Shown here one piece after another: positions 58,294-64,000 of a DNA stretch of 64,000 bases. This stretch comes from VFMC01 sp046331225 (GTDB lineage: Bacteria; Actinomycetota; Acidimicrobiia; Acidimicrobiales; Ilumatobacteraceae), in contig JAXLRF010000007.1 of the NCBI GenBank assembly GCA_046331225.1, forward strand, positions 310,001-374,000, read 5' to 3'. The position numbers and the translations under genes are program-made. A model generated the notes under the pieces. It did no database searches. It was not told where the DNA came from and was given only the letters and a program-made list of their open reading frames with translations. Every line of letters begins with the position of its first letter. Position 1 is the stretch's first letter.

Positions 58294-60336
58294 GTGGGCG
58301 TGCTGCGGCGCTTCGTCGGCGCCCTGCTCCTCACCGTCGTCGGCCTGCTGATCGCCGGGTTCGCGACCGGCCGTGTGGCCTCGGTGGTCACCAACGGCAT
58401 CAGCATGGTGCCGACCCATCATGCGGGCGACCTGGTGCTGGTGGTGCGGCACGACCACTACTCGGTCGGCGACATCGTCGCCTACCGCGACGAGGCGAGC
58501 GGTCAGGTGGTGCTGCACCGCATCGTCGGCGAGACCGCCGACGGCTTCACGATCAAGGGCGACAACAACCAGTCGACGGACGACGCGACCCCCACCGACG
58601 ACGAGTTGATCGGGGCCGAGGTGTTCCACGTGCCCGGCGTGGGGCGCTGGTTCGGTTCGCCGATCGTGCTCGCCCTGCTGGCCGGGCTGTTGATCGCGAT
58701 CGGCGCGCTGACCGTGGTCGCGCCGACCCGACCCCGACCCGGGCCCGGACGGCCCGAGGCGACGTCGGCCACCGCCAGGCCGGCCGGCTCGACACCCTCG
58801 ACGACCTCGACGACTTCGACGACTTCGACGACCTCGACGACTTCGACGACCTCGACGCGATCGCGACGGCGGGTGCGCTGGTGGCACCTCGTGCTCGTCG
58901 CGGCCGACGCGATGGCGGTCGCCGCGCTGGTGGCCGCCTACGCCGTGCCACCCACCGAGGTGCCGCCACCGCCGGTGCCGATGCACGTCGGGTCGCTCGC
59001 GTACTCGGCCGAGGTGGCGGCCGGCGACACCTATCCCGACGGGGTGGTGCAGACCGGCCAGCCCGTGTTCTCGAAGCTCGCCGACCAGGTGGCCGTCGAG
59101 TTCCGATACGACGGCGACGCCACGGTGCCCGCCAACGCTCGCCTGCGCGCCCTGCTCGGCACGCCCACCGGCTGGAGCACGTCGCTCACGCTGGCGCCGC
59201 TCACCCCGGTGGTCGCCGGTGGAGTCGAGCTGCACGGCACCCTCGACCTGGCCGCGATGCGTGACCTGCTCGCACGCGTGCAGGACGCCACGGGGTTGAC
59301 GCTCACCACCGTCGAGCTGCGGCTCGAGGCCGTCGTCACCCCCGATCCCGACAGCGGCGCATCGACGTACACCGACCAGATCGTCTTCCGGCTCGACGAG
59401 CTCGGCCTGCACCCGGCCGAGTCGACCGAGGTGACGCCGTCGCTCGACGGCCCGGTCGTCGCGAGCACCCAGCCGGTGCGCGACACCGTGCCCGAGGCCC
59501 GCGAGGTGGGTGGCGTGCCACGTGAGGCGCGGCGCTGGCTCATCGCCGCGGTGCTGGTGCTGATCGCCGCCACCGTGACGGGATGGCCATCGTCGACGTC
59601 GGACCCGGCGTCGACGGCCGACGAGACGGCTCACGACTCGACGGGTCGTGCGACACATCTCGACGGCGCCGAGGAGCGAGTCGTCACGGCACCGGCGCCA
59701 CGACCGACCGGCTCCCCACCCGACTCGACCGCCGCGCCGCCTGCGCCCACGGCCGCACCGCCGGCGTCGCGCATCGCCCGCGTCACCCGCATCACCGCTG
59801 TCGATCTGCCGCCCGTGCCGATGCGCGTGCGGCTCTCGTCGCGCCACGACCTTGACGAACTCGCGATCGAGGCAGGCGTGCCGGTGCTCGAGCGTGACGA
59901 CGGCTGGGCAGCGGTCGTCACCCCGACCTGCCTGCACTGGTGGGAGCCCGACGCGATCCCGGTGGCGCCGCCACGGTGGGCGCCGAGCCTGCCGATCGAG
60001 CGAGCACCGCTGCCGCCGCCCCCACTCGCGAACACCGCACGATCGGGCCGCGGCGCGCCTCGCTCGGCGATCAGGCTGCCCGACGACGACCCGTTCGACG
60101 TGCCGCTCGAGCTGTCGCCGCACGAGCTGCCCACCGCCGAGATCCGGCTCGACGCGGTCGAGCAACTCCGCGACGAGTACCTGGCGCCGCGTCGTCCGCT
60201 GTTCGGTGACCGTCGCCGCCCCGAGAACGCTGCGATCCGGTCGACGATCGACGACATCGTCGCCTATCTGGCCGACGCACCGGCCACGCGATCCCCGACA
60301 CCGCCGGCTGCCCCGCAGGCCCCTCGGCAACCCTGA
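58294..60336 (+). CDS. SipW-type signal peptidase I fused to a DUF5305-like ectodomain
   Basis: A 680-residue fusion. Residues 1-125 are an ER/SipW-type peptidase: TM1 (7-30), catalytic Ser37 (NGISMVPTHHAGD), catalytic His75 (VLHRIV, not Lys) and GDNN box (KGDNNQSTDD). TM2 is 126-148. Then a Ser/Thr linker with a 9-bp repeat, TM3 (194-218), a DUF5305-like domain of about 180 residues (MHVGSLAYSAEVAAG, VFSKLADQVAVEFRYDG, LRLEAVVTPDPDSGASTYTDQIVF), TM4 (412-432) and a 250-residue Pro/Ala/Arg-rich tail. GTG start 11 bases after the substrate gene. Confidence 0.87.
   Translation: MGVLRRFVGALLLTVVGLLIAGFATGRVASVVTNGISMVPTHHAGDLVLVVRHDHYSVGDIVAYRDEASGQVVLHRIVGETADGFTIKGDNNQSTDDATPTDDELIGAEVFHVPGVGRWFGSPIVLALLAGLLIAIGALTVVAPTRPRPGPGRPEATSATARPAGSTPSTTSTTSTTSTTSTTSTTSTRSRRRVRWWHLVLVAADAMAVAALVAAYAVPPTEVPPPPVPMHVGSLAYSAEVAAGDTYPDGVVQTGQPVFSKLADQVAVEFRYDGDATVPANARLRALLGTPTGWSTSLTLAPLTPVVAGGVELHGTLDLAAMRDLLARVQDATGLTLTTVELRLEAVVTPDPDSGASTYTDQIVFRLDELGLHPAESTEVTPSLDGPVVASTQPVRDTVPEAREVGGVPREARRWLIAAVLVLIAATVTGWPSSTSDPASTADETAHDSTGRATHLDGAEERVVTAPAPRPTGSPPDSTAAPPAPTAAPPASRIARVTRITAVDLPPVPMRVRLSSRHDLDELAIEAGVPVLERDDGWAAVVTPTCLHWWEPDAIPVAPPRWAPSLPIERAPLPPPPLANTARSGRGAPRSAIRLPDDDPFDVPLELSPHELPTAEIRLDAVEQLRDEYLAPRRPLFGDRRRPENAAIRSTIDDIVAYLADAPATRSPTPPAAPQAPRQP
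58798..58857 (+). repeat. 9-bp tandem repeat encoding a Ser-Thr-Thr linker
   Basis: Six full 9-bp units TCGACGACC or TCGACGACT plus a partial copy, in frame, encode Ser-Thr-Thr repeats joining the peptidase and DUF5305-like parts. Copy number could vary without frame loss. Confidence 0.9.
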
Positions 60337-60436
60337 CCGCGCCCTCCGGGCCGCACACTTCCCCGATTCGGGGGACCCGGGCATCCCCGGCCTGCTGACG
60401 GACGGTCAACCAGTGGCTGGAGAGCCGTCCATCGTC

Positions 60437-63400
60437 ATGAACCCTGCCCTGCCTGGCCCCTCCATCGCGCCGGCCGCACCGGTCGCGCCCACCCCGGGTG
60501 CCTTCGTCGCGCGCACCGACGCGATGCAGCTGCTCGACGCGGTGCGGCGCTCACCTCGCAGCGCCGGCGTGGTGCACCTCGACCTCGACCGGTTCCACCA
60601 GGTGAACACGCAGTGGGGCCACCAGGTCGGCGACCTCGTGCTGGCCGTGCTCGGTCCTCGACTCGCCGCGTGCCTGCCCGCCGGCGGCGTGGTGTGCTCC
60701 ACCGACGGCGACGCGTTCGTCGCCGTGGTGCCCGACGCCGACTGGTGGTTCACCACCAGCGTGGCCGAGCGGATGTTGCAGGCCGTCGCTGCGCCGATCG
60801 GGCTCGACGACGGTGACGCCGTCGCGGTGCGCGCGAGCGCCGGCATCGCGTGGAAGGCCGACCACGAGCCGGCCGACGACCAACCGATCGACCTGCTCGA
60901 GCACGCCTATCTGGCGTGCCGGCGAGCCAAGGCCACGGCGCCGGGCACCGTGGTGGGCTACGAGTACTCGCTCGGCGAGCAGGCGGTTCGTCGACAGCGC
61001 ATCGAGGACGGCCTGCGCCGTGCGATCGCCCAGGACGAGCTGCGCCTGTTCGTGCAACCCGAGGTCGATCTGCGCGACGGCCGTGTGGTGGGCGTCGAGG
61101 CGCTGGTGCGCTGGCAGCACCCCGACGAGGGCCTGCTCGCGCCGGCAGCGTTCCTGCCCGACGCCGAGGCAGCCGGGCTGATGACCGCGCTCGGTGGATG
61201 GGTGCTCGACGCCGCGATCGACCTCGCCGAGCGCTGGCGCGAGGCGTACCGGGGCGACCCGGTGCGGGTGTGGGTGAACCTCGCCGCCCAACAGCTCACC
61301 GACGGCGAGGAGGTGCGCTCGCGCGTGGCGGCGGCGATCGACGCCGGCCGCATCACGCACCGCTGCATCGGCTTCGAGGTCACCGAGTCGAGCCTGCTCG
61401 ACGACCTGCCGGCGGCGACCAGTGCGCTGATGGAGCTGCGTCGTCTCGGCATCGAGATCGCGCTCGACGACTTCGGGACGGGCTACTCGTCGCTGTCGTA
61501 CCTGCGCCGACTGCCGGTGACCGCCGTGAAGATCGACCGCTCGTTCGTGCAGGGAGTCGGCGACTCGCTCACCGACGAGGCGATCATCGAGGCGGTCATC
61601 GACCTGTCGCACGCGCTCGGGCTGCGGGTGATCGCCGAGGGCGTCGAGGACGTCGGCCAGGCGCGTTCGCTCGTGCGCATGGGCGCCGATCACGCGCAGG
61701 GCTACCACTTCGGGCGGCCGGTGCCGCCCGACGAGGTGGAGGAGTCGCTCGTGTTGCCGTGGTGCGGCAAGGAGGGCCCGCTGCTCGAGCCCGACGACGA
61801 CGTGCGCCGTGCCGAGGAGCTGCCCGGCTTCGGCTCGCCCCGTGCCCGCCTGCTGATGGCCGCGCTCGACAGCGCGCACGACGCCGTGGTGGTCACCTCG
61901 GCGAGCGGCGGCGACGCGGTGAGTCCGCCGATCGTGTACGTGAACGATGCGTTCGAATCGCAGACGGGGCTGCGCAGCCGCGACGTGCTCGGCCGCTCGA
62001 TCGTGTCGTTGCTGCCCGACGACTCGTCCGACGACGTGCTGCACTGGTTCACGGAGATCCGTTCGACCGCCACCTCGGCGACCCGCGAGCTGCCCGCTCG
62101 CCGCGCCGACGGCAGCTCGTTCCTGTGCGAGCTGACGATGAGCCCGATCACCGACGAGCGCGGCGTGCACACGCACTGGCTGCACGTGTGGCGCGACCTG
62201 TCGAAGCGACTCGAGGCCGAGAACGACCGGCGCCGGTTCCAGGGGCTGATCGAGCAGACCACCTCGCTCGTGTTCATCGTCGAGCAGGGCGGGCGCTGGG
62301 TGTACGCGAACGCGGCGATGCGCGAGTGCGTCGGACTGGCCCCCGACGACTCGCTCGACGGCATCTCGATCGAGGACGTGATCGACCCCGACGACGGGGC
62401 ACTGATCGAGTACGTGGTGCTGCCCGCGCTGCGCGAGGCGCGGGTGTGGGAGGGCGAGACCGTCTTCGTCAACCGGCGCACCGGCGCGCGCACCGAGGTG
62501 GAGGCCGACGTGCAGTACGTCGACGATCCGCTGCGACCCGGTGTGAAGTTCTTCGCCGCGGTGTGCCGCGACGTCACCGAGGAACACCGCGTGGCGGCAG
62601 CGACGCGGCGTCGCCGCTCACTCGGCGACTTCGCCGCCCGTGTCGCCCAGTCGGCGCTCGACCAGACCCGTGACGAGTTCCTGTCCGGGCTCGACGTGCT
62701 GATGTCCGATCTCGGCGAGCTGCTCGGCGCCGACTTCGCGTTCCTCGACTCGATCGACCTCGAGCGCAACATGCTGCGCCCGCTCGGCCTCTGGATCTCG
62801 CGCGGATCGCCGCAGCGGCAGCCACCCCCGCCCGAGGTGTCGCTCGACCGGCTCACCCACTGGGTCGCGCACCTCGGCCGGCTGAGCGGTGTGTCGCGCT
62901 CGTGGCGATCGGGTGACGCCCCGTGGAGCCGCGAGCTACGCGACGCCTTCCCCGGCGACCAGGGTGGCTCGGCGCTGGTGACGCCGTTGCGCGTCGGTGG
63001 CGTCCTGCTCGGCGTGCTGGGTGTGGCGTGCGACGACGACACTCGCGAGTGGGGCGATCTCGAGCACGAGACGATCCAGCAGTTGGCCGACACGCTGGCC
63101 AACCTGCTCGCCCGGCTGCGCGACGCCGATGCGCTGCAGGCGAGCGAGACACGCCTCGGCGCCATGCTGGCCGCCGTGCGCGACGTGCTGCTCGTCATCG
63201 ACCGCGACGGCTGGATCCGCTACGTGAACCAGAGCCTCTGGACCGCGCTCGGACGGCGACCGGCCGACGTGCTCGACCAGCACTTCCTCGGCCTCGTGCA
63301 CCCCGACGACCGCGACCGCGCCCTGAACGCGTTCTCGATGCAGCTCGAGGGTCGTCAGCCGCCGTCGGTCGAGCTGCGCGTGTTGCACGCCGACGGCTCG

Positions 63401-64000
63401 TCGGTGTGGTTCGACGTGGACTCGTCCGATCTCGACGATCCCCTCGTCGGCGGCTTCATGATCTCGCTGCGAGACGTGAGCGCGCGCCACGAGAGCCAGG
63501 TCGCCGCCACGCGGACGAGCGAGTTCGAGCGGGTCGTGCTCGCGCTCTCGCAGTGGGCGCTCGAGGTGCAACCCGACGACGTGTACCGCGGGCTCGACCG
63601 GCAGCTGGAGTTGCTCGGTCGAACCCTCGGCACCGATGCGGCCTTCGTGGCGCTGCTCGACGGCGACCACATCCAGAACGTGGCCGGCTGGTCGATCGAC
63701 CGCTCGGCGAGCGGGTACGAGCTGCCGGTCGGTCGGAGCGAACTGCCGGCGTTGGTCGCTCGCTACCGCTCGCTCGAGCCGTTGATCGTCGACGACATCG
63801 ATGCTCACTCGGGTGCCTGGGTCGACGAGTGGCGTTCGTTCCCCGTGAGCGACCGATCGGGTCTGAACGTGCCGTTGGTGTCGGGCGGGCGGTGCCTCGG
63901 CAACCTCGGGGTGGCGATGGCGGCCGAGCCGCGCGTGTGGATGGCCGACGAGATCGCGTTGGTGCAGCGGGTGGCCGGCACGGTGTCGGCGCTGATCGCC
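60437..64000 (+). CDS. GGDEF-EAL protein with PAS and GAF sensors (3' partial)
   Basis: A c-di-GMP enzyme open at the window end; 1188 residues visible. GGDEF-like domain (about 20-170) keeps VVHLDLDRFHQVN but has STDGDAF (88-94) in place of GGDEF, so it is probably inactive or GTP-binding. The EAL domain (about 190-440) keeps EAL (from 221), VWVNLAAQQL, FEVTESSLL, ALDDFGTGYSS and IAEGVED, so a phosphodiesterase is likely. Then PAS (470-590), PAS (598-715), GAF (749-890), PAS (907-1015) and GAF (from 1048). No membrane span is seen. The order, enzyme first and sensors last, is unusual. The SipW-type fusion gene lies 100 bp upstream. Confidence 0.93.
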   Translation, partial: MNPALPGPSIAPAAPVAPTPGAFVARTDAMQLLDAVRRSPRSAGVVHLDLDRFHQVNTQWGHQVGDLVLAVLGPRLAACLPAGGVVCSTDGDAFVAVVPDADWWFTTSVAERMLQAVAAPIGLDDGDAVAVRASAGIAWKADHEPADDQPIDLLEHAYLACRRAKATAPGTVVGYEYSLGEQAVRRQRIEDGLRRAIAQDELRLFVQPEVDLRDGRVVGVEALVRWQHPDEGLLAPAAFLPDAEAAGLMTALGGWVLDAAIDLAERWREAYRGDPVRVWVNLAAQQLTDGEEVRSRVAAAIDAGRITHRCIGFEVTESSLLDDLPAATSALMELRRLGIEIALDDFGTGYSSLSYLRRLPVTAVKIDRSFVQGVGDSLTDEAIIEAVIDLSHALGLRVIAEGVEDVGQARSLVRMGADHAQGYHFGRPVPPDEVEESLVLPWCGKEGPLLEPDDDVRRAEELPGFGSPRARLLMAALDSAHDAVVVTSASGGDAVSPPIVYVNDAFESQTGLRSRDVLGRSIVSLLPDDSSDDVLHWFTEIRSTATSATRELPARRADGSSFLCELTMSPITDERGVHTHWLHVWRDLSKRLEAENDRRRFQGLIEQTTSLVFIVEQGGRWVYANAAMRECVGLAPDDSLDGISIEDVIDPDDGALIEYVVLPALREARVWEGETVFVNRRTGARTEVEADVQYVDDPLRPGVKFFAAVCRDVTEEHRVAAATRRRRSLGDFAARVAQSALDQTRDEFLSGLDVLMSDLGELLGADFAFLDSIDLERNMLRPLGLWISRGSPQRQPPPPEVSLDRLTHWVAHLGRLSGVSRSWRSGDAPWSRELRDAFPGDQGGSALVTPLRVGGVLLGVLGVACDDDTREWGDLEHETIQQLADTLANLLARLRDADALQASETRLGAMLAAVRDVLLVIDRDGWIRYVNQSLWTALGRRPADVLDQHFLGLVHPDDRDRALNAFSMQLEGRQPPSVELRVLHADGSSVWFDVDSSDLDDPLVGGFMISLRDVSARHESQVAATRTSEFERVVLALSQWALEVQPDDVYRGLDRQLELLGRTLGTDAAFVALLDGDHIQNVAGWSIDRSASGYELPVGRSELPALVARYRSLEPLIVDDIDAHSGAWVDEWRSFPVSDRSGLNVPLVSGGRCLGNLGVAMAAEPRVWMADEIALVQRVAGTVSALIA

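Noticed and set aside
88..64000. Insertion sequences, integrases, phage genes or attachment sites
   Set aside because: No transposase, integrase or phage-like product was recognised, and no duplicated tRNA end was seen beside the two tRNA genes.

Overview
The window is high-GC DNA with a very high density of short-spaced genes. Gene content and order point to an actinomycete-type bacterium (Actinomycetota), most likely of the class Acidimicrobiia (Ilumatobacter-like). The clues are a DUF2469 gene after rplS, the order recA-miaB-miaA-dapF-hflX followed by lexA / LysM division inhibitor / nrdR (known from mycobacteria), actinobacterial SOS boxes (CGAAC-N4-GTTCG), SigK/RskA-type sigma and anti-sigma genes, and a B12-dependent ribonucleotide reductase. 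The class assignment is inference; no rRNA is present.

Layout. 1-407 is the end of a spermidine/putrescine-type permease. 464-17206 is a translation and secretion block (ftsY, ffh, rpsP, khpA, rimM, trmD, rplS, DUF2469, yraN). Accessory genes interrupt it twice: lipoprotein, MFS exporter, thioesterase, HxlR regulator and DUF952 protein between rimM and trmD; and two MFS/cyclic-nucleotide-domain fusions around a metallo-hydrolase between DUF2469 and yraN. 17237-33866 is mostly accessory: enoyl-CoA hydratase, rpe, an rRNA/tRNA uracil methyltransferase, a sigma/anti-sigma pair, two flavodoxin-fold reductases, SDR, GNAT, a Cys-cluster protein, P450, a ketosteroid-dehydrogenase-like flavoprotein and a giant secreted PKD/LamG protein. 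33934-34148 holds tRNA-Lys(CTT) and tRNA-His(GTG). 34359-37936 has a HemL-like aminotransferase, membrane proteins and a second enoyl-CoA hydratase.

37984-48058 is the DNA-damage and tRNA-modification block: recA, miaB, miaA, dapF, hflX, a DapC-like aminotransferase, lexA, a LysM division inhibitor and nrdR. SOS boxes sit in the recA promoter and in the lexA/LysM divergent region, so one LexA regulon covers repair, division arrest and possibly dNTP supply. 48076-56914 has a RibD-C reductase, a molybdopterin oxidoreductase, nrdJ with a long regulatory leader, an ABC-F ATPase and a CYTH protein. 57020-64000 has a PASTA protein, a small secreted protein with a SipW-type leader, a fused Ser/His signal peptidase, and a c-di-GMP EAL multi-sensor protein that runs off the window.

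Two general features stand out. First, many genes have a TANNNT-like -10 hexamer only 6-9 bases before the start codon, which suggests widespread leaderless transcription; I used this to choose several starts. Second, the 57.9-64 kb cluster (secreted fibre-like candidate, dedicated signal peptidase fused to a DUF5305-like ectodomain, c-di-GMP enzyme) is the best candidate for a poorly described surface or biofilm system. No CRISPR array, insertion sequence or prophage was seen.
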